Below are positions 41,368 to 50,167 of a DNA stretch of 64,000 nucleotides, piece by piece. Below the pieces are notes generated by a model, which made no database searches, was not told the DNA's origin, and worked only from the letters and a program-made list of their open reading frames with translations. Both the position numbers and the translations under genes were made by a program. The stretch's first letter is position 1, and each line of letters opens with the position of its first letter. Source of the DNA: Rhizobium freirei PRF 81 (GTDB lineage: Bacteria; Pseudomonadota; Alphaproteobacteria; Rhizobiales; Rhizobiaceae); the NCBI RefSeq assembly GCF_000359745.1, contig NZ_AQHN01000088.1:113283-177282 (forward strand), read 5' to 3'.

Positions 41368-41892
41368 ATGGATATCAATTATGTTTCGCGTTTCGTCGAC
41401 GCGACGATGAGGCGGGTTGCACGCTTGCCTGTTGTCGCGATCTCGACGGTCGCGACAATCGCCGCGGCAATCGTCTATGTGTCCGGTGGTAATGTCACCA
41501 CGGCGAGTGCACAAGCGCGGCTCCCAGAACACCATGTGGTCATCCTTATCGATTCGGACGACCAGAAAGTCATGGGGCATGCGATCAGCTATTCACTGAA
41601 CATCACTCGCTCCTTCGCCCTGAAAAACGAAAGCGTCAAAATCGAGGTCGTGGCCAACGGTCCCGGCATTGCCGTGTTCCGTGCCGACCGCTCACCATTG
41701 CGACAGCCGCTTGCAATGCTGCGCCAGACTATTCCCGACATCGTTTTCAGCATGTGCGAGTCCTCCAAGAAGATTGCCGAAGCGAAAGAAGGTCATCCCA
41801 TCGTTCTGATCGACGGCGCGAGGCTCGTGCCCCTCGGTATCGGCAGGGTGGTCGATCTTGAGGAAAGCGGCTGGACCTACATCCATGGCTGA
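41368..41892 (+). CDS. DsrE-like protein with N-terminal membrane anchor
   Basis: 174 residues: an N-terminal hydrophobic segment (VVAISTVATIAAAIVYVSGG, probably an uncleaved anchor or signal) and a DsrE/YchN-like domain. The latter is seen as HHVVILIDSDDQKVMGHAISYSLNITR, VKIEVVANGPGIAVFRADRSPL and IVFSMCESSKKI, whose single cysteine sits where DsrE-type sulfur carriers have an active Cys. A periplasmic sulfur or thiol-handling role is plausible. Its 3' end overlaps the TlpA-like gene start by 8 nt. Confidence 0.7.
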   Translation: MDINYVSRFVDATMRRVARLPVVAISTVATIAAAIVYVSGGNVTTASAQARLPEHHVVILIDSDDQKVMGHAISYSLNITRSFALKNESVKIEVVANGPGIAVFRADRSPLRQPLAMLRQTIPDIVFSMCESSKKIAEAKEGHPIVLIDGARLVPLGIGRVVDLEESGWTYIHG

Positions 41893-42496
41893 AAGCTCAT
41901 CTCCGGAAATGAGTCGGCGCAAGCTTCTTTCCTCCTTGACGGCGCTATCATTCATGGCCGCAATGGATAGGCCGGCGCTTGCCGAAGTGCACGATTACCC
42001 GCCGGTGTTCGCGACGGCGCGACATCAGTTTACCTTGATCGAACCGAGCGTTCAGATGCCGGCGGTCACGCTGCCGAACCTAAAGGGACGGCCCGCTCGG
42101 CTTGGCGCGACGCCGGGCAGGATAACGTTGATTAATTTCTGGGCAACGTGGTGTCAGGCATGTCAATGGGACCTGCCCTTGCTGGAACGCTTCCACGATG
42201 TCATGGGAAAGGAAGTCAAGGTGGCTGCGGTTTCGACCGATGCGCCAGGGCAAGCAAACGCAGTTCGGGACTATCTCGACCGGCTCTCCATCCGATCGCT
42301 GCCGGTTTTTCTCGACGACACCGGGCAACTTGGAAATAGTACGCCAGGGACGAAAGCACCCTTCCCATTGTCGAGGGGAATGCCGGCAACTTACCTCGTC
42401 ACGCCGTCGGGCCGTATCGCGGGATATATTCTGGGCGTTGCCGATTGGCTCTCCGCGGACGCCCGGAGCTTGCTTCGATATTACGCGAACGCTTGA
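41885..42496 (+). CDS. TlpA-like thiol-disulfide oxidoreductase
   Basis: 203 residues with an N-terminal Tat-like signal (SRRKLLSSLTALSF...ALA) and a thioredoxin-fold domain: MPAVTLPNLKGRPARLG, INFWATWCQACQWDLPLL with the CxxC active site near residue 97, then the cis-Pro region GMPATYLVTPSGRIAGYI. It probably reduces or oxidises disulfides in the periplasm. The start overlaps the DsrE-like gene by 8 nt, which argues for a joint function: a small-thiol or sulfur relay with the DoxX-like membrane protein under TetR control. Confidence 0.85.
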   Translation: MAESSSPEMSRRKLLSSLTALSFMAAMDRPALAEVHDYPPVFATARHQFTLIEPSVQMPAVTLPNLKGRPARLGATPGRITLINFWATWCQACQWDLPLLERFHDVMGKEVKVAAVSTDAPGQANAVRDYLDRLSIRSLPVFLDDTGQLGNSTPGTKAPFPLSRGMPATYLVTPSGRIAGYILGVADWLSADARSLLRYYANA

Positions 42497-42561
42497 TTGC
42501 CGGAGAGGAGCCGACGCGGGGGCGGCGAAGCACAAGCCTGGGCGACGATCCTACACGCGCG

Positions 42562-43674
42562 CTACGACAAGCGATTTCGAAACAGCCATGCAGCCAGCGG
42601 CAGAGTGACTGCCGCCACGGCCAGTAGAGGTATGAAGTTGAACGCGACATCTCCCAATGTCGCCCCTTCCAGATAAACACGGCGCACGAGATCGATGCCG
42701 AACCGCAAGGGATTGGCGTAGGTGACGACCTGAAGGATCGCCGGCATGTTGCGCACGGGTGTCAATAGCCCTGACAGCAGCATCAGCGGCATCACCAGCA
42801 TGAAGGTGTAAAGCATCGCCTGTTGCATGGTGAGCGAGACCGCCGAAATCGACAGGCCGATGCCGACGGACGCCACCGTGAAGGAAAGGAGCCCGAGATA
42901 AAGCAGCCAAACCGATCCATTCATCGGGATCTGGAACCAGAACAGGATAATCAGGAAGATGATCGTCGATTGCAGGAGACCGACGAAGATCGAGGGAAGC
43001 GCCTTGCCGATCAGTATCTGCAATGGGGTGAGCGGCGTGACCAGCAATTGGTCGAACGTACCCTGCTCGCGCTCGCGCGCGACCGAGAGTGCCGCGAGCA
43101 TGAGCGTCTGCATCATGCTGAGCGAGGCGATCAGCGCCGGCATTATATTCCAGCGGGATTCGAGGTTAGGATTGAACCAGGAGCGTCTAACGATCGTCAT
43201 GGAAGACGTGTTGCCGAGCGTTTCGTTGTAGGACGCGACGATCGAGGAGACATAAGCTGTCGCGGCCCCCGCGGTGGAGGAGTTGCGCCCGTCGAGAATG
43301 ACCTGTAACGGCGCCTGCTGGTTGGCGGCAAGACGCGCCTCAAAATCCGAGGGAATGCTGATGACGAGCAGCGCCCTGCCCTTGTCGATCATTCCGGCGA
43401 TCTGATCGGACGAGCTCAAGGTCGCGACCCGCTCGAACACTCCGGTTCCATCAAGCCGCGCCAGCAGTTCGGTGGCGGCGGCCCCGCGGCTCTGATCAAG
43501 AACCGCATAGGGAACATGCGTCAGATCGTAGGTCGCGCCGTAACCGAAGAGCAGGGCCTGCAAGAAGGCGGGCGCAAAGAGCAGTGCGCGGCTCGACGGG
43601 TCCTTGAGAAGGGCCAAAAGCTCCTTGCGGAACAACGCGAATGTTCTGACGAGATAGACGATCACCGGGTTCAT
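42562..43674 (-). CDS. ybhR: ABC-2 type permease, YbhR-like
   Basis: 370-residue membrane protein with a first span near residue 25, a large extracytoplasmic domain (~residues 45-170) and five C-terminal spans including the conserved REREQGTFDQLLVTPLTPLQILIGKALPS stretch characteristic of YbhR/YhhJ permeases. It forms the export channel with the paralogous permease encoded 5 bp upstream. It is the last gene of the - strand operon HlyD-ATPase-permease-permease. Cargo is not evident; homologous E. coli genes contribute to drug and cation efflux. Confidence 0.88.
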   Translation of the reverse strand: MNPVIVYLVRTFALFRKELLALLKDPSSRALLFAPAFLQALLFGYGATYDLTHVPYAVLDQSRGAAATELLARLDGTGVFERVATLSSSDQIAGMIDKGRALLVISIPSDFEARLAANQQAPLQVILDGRNSSTAGAATAYVSSIVASYNETLGNTSSMTIVRRSWFNPNLESRWNIMPALIASLSMMQTLMLAALSVAREREQGTFDQLLVTPLTPLQILIGKALPSIFVGLLQSTIIFLIILFWFQIPMNGSVWLLYLGLLSFTVASVGIGLSISAVSLTMQQAMLYTFMLVMPLMLLSGLLTPVRNMPAILQVVTYANPLRFGIDLVRRVYLEGATLGDVAFNFIPLLAVAAVTLPLAAWLFRNRLS

Positions 43675-43678
43675 GGCG

Positions 43679-44809
43679 TCAGTCCAGCTTCTTCTTGAGC
43701 GATCGCCGCGACAGAACGATCAGGACAATGGCGTAGAGCGCGAGAATGGCGCAATCGCGCAGGATATCGGGCCAATAGTCGCCGGCCATGAACAGCGTCT
43801 TGATCAAACCCATAAAGTGCGTCGCGGGCATGAGCTGGCTGATGACCTGGATGACCACCGGCACGTTGCGCAGGTCGAAGACGAAGCCCGACAGCATCAT
43901 GGCCGGCATGAAGCTGGTGAGAAGTGCCAACTGGCTTGCGGCGAACTGGTTGCGCGTCGCCGCCGATATAAACAGCCCGAGGCTGAGGGAGACCATCAGG
44001 TAGAGAAAGGAGGAGATGATGATGACCAGCAGCGAGCCGCGCATCGGCACCTGGAACAGGTATTTAGCCGCGAGCAGGCACGTGATCAGGTCGATGGCGC
44101 CGATGACGGTGTAGGGGGCGAGCTTGGCCAGAACCAGCTCAAGCGGCCTGACGGGCGTGACGAAGAGCGATTCCAATGTGCCGCGCTCCCATTCGCGGGC
44201 GACGAGCAACGAGGTGAGAAAGGCACCGATCAGCGTCATCACCAGCACGATCAGGCCGGGAACGAGATACCAGGTACTTTCACCCGCTTCGTTGAACCAC
44301 ATGCGCTGCACGATCGTGACGCTGGCGGCTGGCGCAGGCTTGTTACCGGCCCGGTCGGTTTGCAGCTGGCTCGGGAGAGCAAGAGCACCGCCGATGTAAC
44401 CTTCCATTGTCGAGGCTGTATTGGAATCGACACCATTGAGCAGCAGCTGCAACTGCGCATCGCCCGTCGCCAGCCGGCGCGAGAAATCGACCGGCACGCG
44501 CAGGATGGCGTCGGTCTCGCCCGCGCGTATCATCTGCTCGGCCTCGGCCATCGAGGTGGCCCAGCTCGGAGCCAGATAGGGAGAGCCATGGAGGCCCGCA
44601 ATAATATTGCGGGCTGTCGGCGATCTGTCCTCCAGCACCACCGTCACACGCGCGTCCTTCACATCGAAAGACAGCCCGTATCCGAACAGCAGGATCAAAA
44701 CCGCCGGCAGCAGCAAGCCGACGATGAGATTGCTGCGATCGCGCAGCATCTGCCGGGTTTCCTTGCGTGTCAGCGCGACAAGACGTTTGATGAAGCCGGA
44801 TTCGCTCAT
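43679..44809 (-). CDS. ybhS: ABC-2 type permease, YbhS-like
   Basis: 376-residue paralogue of the next permease: N-terminal span after TRKETRQMLRDRSNLIVGLLLPAVLILLFGYGL, a periplasmic domain, then REWERGTLESLFVTPVRPLELVLAKLAPY and C-terminal spans. The ATG overlaps the ATPase stop (ATGA), and the stop is 5 bp from the YbhR-like start. The pair resembles YbhS/YbhR, which form a heterodimeric channel. Confidence 0.88.
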   Translation of the reverse strand: MSESGFIKRLVALTRKETRQMLRDRSNLIVGLLLPAVLILLFGYGLSFDVKDARVTVVLEDRSPTARNIIAGLHGSPYLAPSWATSMAEAEQMIRAGETDAILRVPVDFSRRLATGDAQLQLLLNGVDSNTASTMEGYIGGALALPSQLQTDRAGNKPAPAASVTIVQRMWFNEAGESTWYLVPGLIVLVMTLIGAFLTSLLVAREWERGTLESLFVTPVRPLELVLAKLAPYTVIGAIDLITCLLAAKYLFQVPMRGSLLVIIISSFLYLMVSLSLGLFISAATRNQFAASQLALLTSFMPAMMLSGFVFDLRNVPVVIQVISQLMPATHFMGLIKTLFMAGDYWPDILRDCAILALYAIVLIVLSRRSLKKKLD

Positions 44810-46578
44810 GCGGCCTTACCCTTCTTCTCACGGCCCGCACGGCCCCCTTCGACAATGGCGATGAAAGCGCTATTCATGTCCGCGGCGGCATCGCCCGCCT
44901 GTTCGCGCACCTCGCGCGGCGTGCCAAGCGCCAGCATCTCGCCGGCATCCTGAATGGCGATCCGGTCGCAATATTCAGCTTCTTCCATGAAGTGCGTGGT
45001 GATGATGATCGTCACGCCACTTTTGGCAAGCGATGTGATCGTGCGCCAGAAAGCCCGACGGGCGAGCGGATCGATGCCGCTGGTGGGCTCGTCCAGGAAG
45101 AGGATGTCGGGCTCGTGCAGAAGTCCGGTCGCCATGGCTAGGCGCTGCTTATAGCCGGCAGGCAGGATGCCGCTCTGCGCGCCGGGATCGAGGCCGAACT
45201 GCTCGATCGATGCGGAAACGCGGCTGCGCAACGCTTTGCCGCTGAGACCATAAGCGCCGCCGAAGAATTCCAGATTTTCGCGCACGGTCAGATTGCCGTA
45301 GAGCGCGAACTTCTGGGAGACATAGCCGATGCGCCCGCGTGCGGCGGCGCGCGCATTGCGCAGGTTGAGGCCGGCGACCTCAAGATGACCGCTGGTCGCC
45401 GGCAGCAAACCGCAGAGCATGCGAAAGGTTGTCGTCTTCCCCGCGCCATTGGGACCGAGCAGCCCAAAAATCTCACCCTTCGCAACGTCGAAGGACGTGC
45501 TGGCGACCGCGGTGAAATCACCGAATTTGCGCACGAGATCGCGCACCACAATCACCGGCTCGCCGCCATTCTTCGGCACATCGTGAGGGGATGCCTTATG
45601 GCCCCCGGATGGTAACGTTCCCGCTTCTGCTCGACCTTCTTCTTCCCGCAGCAGCATCATGAACGCATCTTCCAGCTCTTCCGCGCGAGGCTCCATCGGA
45701 GCGTCATGGAGCAATTCCTCCAGGCGTGCCTGATCACAGTCCGGCTGGCGGATGAAACACACGTCGCCGCCCTTCGGCACGGCATCGATGATGAGACCCG
45801 GCGCATCGATCAGCCGGGCCTGAAGTTCGCGCGCCGGCACGCCCTCGGGCGGTGTCGCGGTGAAAGTCAGATCTTCCGCCCGCTTCTTCAATTCGCCGGG
45901 AGCGCCATCCGCGAGCAGCTTTCCCTTGTTCATCACAAAGACCTGCGCGCAGCGCTCTGCCTCGTCCATATAGGCGGTGCTGACGATGACGCTGAGCTGT
46001 TCCTGATCTATGAGCTGTTGCACGATCTTCCAGAGGTCGCGACGCGATAGCGGATCGACGCCGACGCTCGGCTCGTCGAGCAGCAGCAGGTCGGGAGAGC
46101 GCACTAGCGTGCAGGCAAGCCCGAGCTTCTGCTTCATGCCTCCCGAGAGCTTGCCGGACGGACGGTCTGTAAAGCGGGCCATATCCGTCATTTCCAGCAA
46201 GCGGGCGAAGCGCTCGCGCCGTTCGTCCTGCGGAACGCCGTGCAGGTCGGCATAAAGATCCAGGTTCTCCTGGACGCTGAGATCCTCGTAAAGCCCGAAG
46301 CGCTGCGGCATATAGCTGATGCGGTCCTGAACCGATTGAGGGTCGGCGGCAACATCAATGCCGAGCATATGCAAGGAGCCTGAATCAGGCTTCAGCAGTC
46401 CGGCCATCATGCGCATGAGCGTGGTCTTGCCGGCGCCGTCCGGTCCGACGAGCGCCGTCAGTTCGCCGGCTCGGACCGATAGCGAAATCCCGTCGACAGC
46501 GGCAATCTCGCCGCCGTCTGGACCTTCGAAGGTTTTGCGCAGGTTCTCGATCGCGACGGTGAGGCTCTGATCGCTCAT
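44806..46578 (-). CDS. ybhF: ABC transporter ATPase with two nucleotide-binding domains, YbhF-like
   Basis: 590 residues with two fused ABC domains. First: Walker A GPDGAGKTT near residue 43, LSGGMKQKL near 144, LLLLDEPSVGVDPLSRRDLW. Second: GPNGAGKTT near 370 and ILFLDEPTSGIDPLARRAFW near 488. In the second domain the signature is degenerate (ILPAGYKQRLA in place of LSGGQ), a trait known in YbhF-like proteins. A short linker with Glu-rich segments joins them. It is coupled to the HlyD gene in front and the permease gene behind by 4-nt overlaps. Confidence 0.9.
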   Translation of the reverse strand: MSDQSLTVAIENLRKTFEGPDGGEIAAVDGISLSVRAGELTALVGPDGAGKTTLMRMMAGLLKPDSGSLHMLGIDVAADPQSVQDRISYMPQRFGLYEDLSVQENLDLYADLHGVPQDERRERFARLLEMTDMARFTDRPSGKLSGGMKQKLGLACTLVRSPDLLLLDEPSVGVDPLSRRDLWKIVQQLIDQEQLSVIVSTAYMDEAERCAQVFVMNKGKLLADGAPGELKKRAEDLTFTATPPEGVPARELQARLIDAPGLIIDAVPKGGDVCFIRQPDCDQARLEELLHDAPMEPRAEELEDAFMMLLREEEGRAEAGTLPSGGHKASPHDVPKNGGEPVIVVRDLVRKFGDFTAVASTSFDVAKGEIFGLLGPNGAGKTTTFRMLCGLLPATSGHLEVAGLNLRNARAAARGRIGYVSQKFALYGNLTVRENLEFFGGAYGLSGKALRSRVSASIEQFGLDPGAQSGILPAGYKQRLAMATGLLHEPDILFLDEPTSGIDPLARRAFWRTITSLAKSGVTIIITTHFMEEAEYCDRIAIQDAGEMLALGTPREVREQAGDAAADMNSAFIAIVEGGRAGREKKGKAA

Positions 46579-47588
46579 CGGGCTGCCTCGATGGGCGTCG
46601 CCCCAGTCGATATGCGCACCGTCGCCGGCTGGCCGAGACGCAGAACGTTGTCGGCGTCGGTAACAATGATACGAACCTCATAGACGAGATTGGTGCGCAA
46701 CTCCGCTGTCTGCACCGATTTCGGCGTGAACTCCGCCACCGACGAAATATATCCGACCTTGCCGCTGACTGGGTGATCCGTATGACTGTCGGTGGAAACC
46801 TGTGCTTCCATCCCCGGTCTGATCTTTCCGAGGTCCGTTTCGCTCACATAGACACGCACCCATTTGGGCTCGGTCAGCGCCAGCGAGAACACCGCCGACG
46901 CAGAGGTGACCATATCGCCCGGTTCGTGCAGGCGAGAGCGCACGACAGCATCGACGGGGGCGCGAAGCTGGCCTTGATCGATCTGGTGTTTCAAAAGTGC
47001 GAGATTGGCTTCCGATGCCTTCACCTGGGCTTCGGCGCCGGCGATGTCCTCGACTTGAGAGCCTGCCAGGGCCAGGTTCAGCGCCGCCTGCAATTCTGCG
47101 ACCTTCGCTTTGGCCGTCTGTGCGTCCGCCCTCGCCTGATCGACGCTCTGCTCACTGATCGCGCCACCTCGAGCATCGTAGAGCCGGTTGGCGCGTTCGA
47201 AATCCTGATCCGCCCGGACGGAGGACGCCTGCGCCGACGCAAGCTGCGCCCTCGCCTGATCGATTTCCTCGGGTCGGGTGCCGTTGCGCAGCTTGAGCAG
47301 GGCCTGCCGCTGGACCTCGACATTGGCCTCCTGCTGCTCGGCCTGCAACTCCAACGTCCTGGTATCAAGGCGGCCGACGATCTGTCCGGCTGCCACGTGG
47401 TCGCCTTCCTCGGCCCGCAACTCCGAGATCCTGCCGCTATTATCGAAAGCGAGTGAGATCTGGCGAATGTCCACATTCCCGAAAAGCGTCAGCTCATCGG
47501 AGTTGTCGGCACTGCGATGGCTCCACCAATACCAGCCGGTGGCGGCGATGGCCGCGATCAGCAGGATGGTGATGACGATTTTCTTCAT
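46575..47588 (-). CDS. ybhG: HlyD-family membrane fusion protein, YbhG-like
   Basis: 337 residues: an N-terminal anchor (IVITILLIAAIAATGWYWW), a barrel-sandwich lipoyl half (ISLAFDNSGRISELRAEEGDHVAAGQIVGRLD), a long coiled coil rich in Ala/Gln/Arg/Asp (~residues 85-200), and the second lipoyl half (LRAPVDAVVRSRLHEPGDMV). It bridges the inner-membrane permease to an outer-membrane channel. The start at 47588 is the one before the membrane anchor. It is the first gene of the - strand operon, divergent from the TetR gene. Confidence 0.9.
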   Translation of the reverse strand: MKKIVITILLIAAIAATGWYWWSHRSADNSDELTLFGNVDIRQISLAFDNSGRISELRAEEGDHVAAGQIVGRLDTRTLELQAEQQEANVEVQRQALLKLRNGTRPEEIDQARAQLASAQASSVRADQDFERANRLYDARGGAISEQSVDQARADAQTAKAKVAELQAALNLALAGSQVEDIAGAEAQVKASEANLALLKHQIDQGQLRAPVDAVVRSRLHEPGDMVTSASAVFSLALTEPKWVRVYVSETDLGKIRPGMEAQVSTDSHTDHPVSGKVGYISSVAEFTPKSVQTAELRTNLVYEVRIIVTDADNVLRLGQPATVRISTGATPIEAAR

Positions 47589-47629
47589 GACAAGCTTCCG
47601 GGGGAATGCGGCATGCGCTCGATGCAAAA

Positions 47630-47650
47630 CTAAATTTAAATTGAATTTAG
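47630..47650. promoter_or_regulatory. Inverted repeat, candidate operator of the CecR-like regulator
   Basis: CTAAATT at 47630-47636 and AATTTAG at 47644-47650, a 7-bp AT-rich dyad in an otherwise GC-rich region. It lies 42 bp upstream of the HlyD start in the divergent control region. Confidence 0.45.
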
Positions 47651-47877
47651 ATTCATAAACGATTAATGTCGAGTCCTGTTTACGAGGAACCAGTTTTGAC
47701 ACTTAATTTTCGGCCGATGGTTGAGACCCCTCTTGGTCAAATCGAAGCAACGCTTGCCGCGCGCTCGCATCGACGGAGAAGCCTTTGCCAGTGCAATTTC
47801 TGGCCGAGGTCTCACAGCCTTAGCAGCCTTCTGTCGGCGCCATTCAGCGGCGCGGCGTAGATCAACGCCGGGACGCA

Positions 47878-48609
47878 ATGAAGGGAGTGCAACGCAAAAT
47901 CATGAAAAAGGCCAATCGAACACAGCGGACCGATGGAGAGATTACGCGAAGCCGCATTCTGGACGTGGCGGGCGAGCTCTTGGCTTTCACCGGCTTCGCA
48001 GAGACGACGAACAAGATGATCGCCGCGAAAGCCGAAGTCGACCTCGCCTCGATCAACTACCATTTTGGCAGTCGCAACGGCCTTTATCAGGCAGTCCTGG
48101 TCGAGGCTCATCGGCGTCTGGTCAGTGTCCAGGGTCTGCAGCAACTGGTCGCGACTGAGGTGCCGGCACGCGAAAAGCTGAAAGCGCTTATCGAAATGCT
48201 GGTGGAAAGCGCGACCGCCGATGATGGCTGGCACGCACGCGTGCTCAGCCGCGAAATCCTGGCGCCCTCCTCCCATCTCCAGACGCTGCTCGAAAGCGAG
48301 ATACCGGCGAAGATGCCGTTCATACTCACCATTCTTAGTGAAATCACAGCGATCCCATCCGGCGATCCAATGCTGCTTCGCTGTCTGATCAGCGTCGTCG
48401 CCCCATGCGCGATGTTGCTGGTCGTCGGCCGAAACGTCTCCCGCGTCGCCGATGAAATCCGCCACATGCCGCGCAGGGATCTGGTCGACCACCTCTACAC
48501 GTTCGCGGTCGGCGGGCTGGAGGCGATCGGGCAGTCTCGATCGACCCCGATGCACGGCGCTCCGCAACCGGCTCCAATGGCCGTGCTGACTAGGGCGGGA
48601 AAATCATGA
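47878..48609 (+). CDS. TetR-family regulator, CecR (YbiH)-like
   Basis: 243 residues: a TetR helix-turn-helix (TRSRILDVAGELLAFTGFAETTNKMIAAKAEVDLASINYHFGSRNGLYQAVL) with the DLASINYHFGSRNGLY pattern typical of the CecR group, then a helical domain with REILAPSSHLQTLLE. In E. coli CecR controls ybhGFSR; here the same genes lie divergently next to it. The start at 47878 has GGGAC upstream; ATG 47902 is an alternative. The stop overlaps the start of a dead flavoprotein gene. Confidence 0.88.
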   Translation: MKGVQRKIMKKANRTQRTDGEITRSRILDVAGELLAFTGFAETTNKMIAAKAEVDLASINYHFGSRNGLYQAVLVEAHRRLVSVQGLQQLVATEVPAREKLKALIEMLVESATADDGWHARVLSREILAPSSHLQTLLESEIPAKMPFILTILSEITAIPSGDPMLLRCLISVVAPCAMLLVVGRNVSRVADEIRHMPRRDLVDHLYTFAVGGLEAIGQSRSTPMHGAPQPAPMAVLTRAGKS

Positions 48610-49060
48610 AACCACGTGCACTCGTCGTTGGCCTCGGCATCGTCGGCGTGTCCAGTGCCATCCCGCTTAAAGAGAATGGCTGAGAACCAATCGTCATAGC
48701 TCGGCCGCCCGAGAGGCGAACCGGTGGCCATGTCATCGGACTGAATGATATCGGCAAGGAGATGGCCCGCAAACTCGGTGTGAGTGAAGGCATCCACATC
48801 CGTACACCGGAGAACTCTGAAAACTGGCGCCCGACAAAAGGCGGCTGTGATTTGCGAGAAGCCCTGCCCGTATCAAACACCGATATCGATGCGGGGCTCA
48901 ACAAGAGGGAGGAAATCCTCCGACCCATGACCGAGAAGCGGCGCCGTCTGGCGTGGTTCAAATCGCAGATCTTCGTCCCGCCGAATGGCGTCATGTTCAT
49001 TTTGCGTCGGATCATCCTGCGCTTCGGCGGCCGATATATTTCGAAACTGGCCCGAGGCTC
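48606..49060 (+). pseudogene. FAD-dependent monooxygenase, nonsense mutation and internal deletion
   Basis: Starts ATG (ATGA overlap with the TetR stop) and reads KPRALVVGLGIVGVSSAIPL, an FAD-binding Rossmann motif, but meets TGA at 48681-48683 after KENG, where homologues have Trp. The same frame then continues with EPIVIARPPERRTGGHVIGL and KLGVSEGIHIRTPEN, and jumps to a C-terminal segment (WFKSQIFVPPNGVMFILRRI). The parent family (tetracycline-type flavin monooxygenases) is ~380-400 residues; ~150 codons remain, so most of the middle is gone. The overlap shows it was once co-transcribed with the regulator. Confidence 0.8.
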
Positions 49061-49124
49061 TGGTGGCTCGGCACAAGCCGACCGGGCCGCCTTTGCCGAA
49101 TGCCGATGCCCTCAAATGCGAGAC

Positions 49125-50027
49125 CTATGCTGAGACTTCGCGCAGCCATTCAACGAAGAGACGGACGCTCGCCTTTTTCATCTTGCGAGCCGGCACGACG
49201 ACAAAGTAGGCGGCGCGCGTTCGGATCGACGCCTCGGTAAGACGGACCAGACGATCCTGCCGGATAAGGTCGTCCACCAGACGGCTCCACCCAAGCGCCA
49301 CGCCCTGGCCGTTCATCGCGGCATAGATCGCCTCGGTGTAGAAGCTGCAACGCAGGCCGCGACCCTTCCTCGGAACGCTCACCGAAAACGCGGCCAGCCA
49401 CTCCTCCCATCCCATCCAGGTCGGATCGTCAACGTCGCTGGAAATCAAAGGATGATCGACCAGTTCTTCGGGCGCAAGCACCGGTCCTACCGCTTCGGCA
49501 TAGCCGGCGCTGCAAATGGGAAACACCTCGTCCTCGAACAGCATCTCGGCTTGCCCGTCGAGCCACACACCTGTTCCGTAGCGGATGGCAAGGTCGATAT
49601 CGCCGGCCTGCATGTTGGTCATCGCATCCTGAGTGATGATGCGAAGCTTGACTTCGGGATGGGCGCCCGAGAAGGCTGCAATTCGGGGAAGCAGCCAGAA
49701 ATGTGAAAACGCAATCGTTGCGGAGATCGTCAGCTCGTCATCTGACCGCTCCGCTTTGAGATCGGTCACGACATCTGCGATGAGATTGAACGCATCACCG
49801 GCGGCGACCGACAGGAGCTTGCCCTGCGCCGTCAACTCGATCTTGCGATGTAGCCGGCGAAAGAGTGGAAAACCGAAATCCTCTTCGAGCAGATGGATCT
49901 GCCGGCTGATAGCAGCCTGGGTGACGCCCAATTCCGCCGCCGCCCGCGTGAAGCTGGACAGGCGGGCCGCCGCCTCGAAGGCCGTCAACGCTGTCAATGG
50001 CGGAAGCTTTTTTCTCAGATTGACCAC
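49125..50027 (-). CDS. LysR-type regulator (GcvA-like)
   Basis: 300 residues: a winged helix LTALTAFEAAARLSSFTRAAAELGVTQAAISRQIHLLEEDFG at the N-terminus followed by a periplasmic-binding-fold effector domain (LTISATIAFSHFWLLPRIAAF, IDLAIRYGTGVW). GcvA-like members regulate amino-acid and betaine metabolism. The GTG at 50027 with GGAG 8 nt upstream is preferred over another GTG at 50054. It is divergent from the Rieske oxygenase gene, its likely target. Confidence 0.9.
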   Translation of the reverse strand: MVNLRKKLPPLTALTAFEAAARLSSFTRAAAELGVTQAAISRQIHLLEEDFGFPLFRRLHRKIELTAQGKLLSVAAGDAFNLIADVVTDLKAERSDDELTISATIAFSHFWLLPRIAAFSGAHPEVKLRIITQDAMTNMQAGDIDLAIRYGTGVWLDGQAEMLFEDEVFPICSAGYAEAVGPVLAPEELVDHPLISSDVDDPTWMGWEEWLAAFSVSVPRKGRGLRCSFYTEAIYAAMNGQGVALGWSRLVDDLIRQDRLVRLTEASIRTRAAYFVVVPARKMKKASVRLFVEWLREVSA

Positions 50028-50167
50028 GCGATTATCTCCGATGGAAAGACCCACGCATTACATTGAGTTATGTCATCCTCGCACATTTGTGCCGTTGAGC
50101 ACAAACGGCTTCCGAGTAATCCTGTCTTCGCTCCAATTTGCGTGCGATCAAACTATCAGGTGGGATT

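Noticed and set aside
43673..44953. 426-codon open frame on + over the ABC-2 permease
   Set aside because: Antisense; the translation is almost entirely charged residues (Asp, Gln, Arg, His), typical of the complement of membrane-protein codons.
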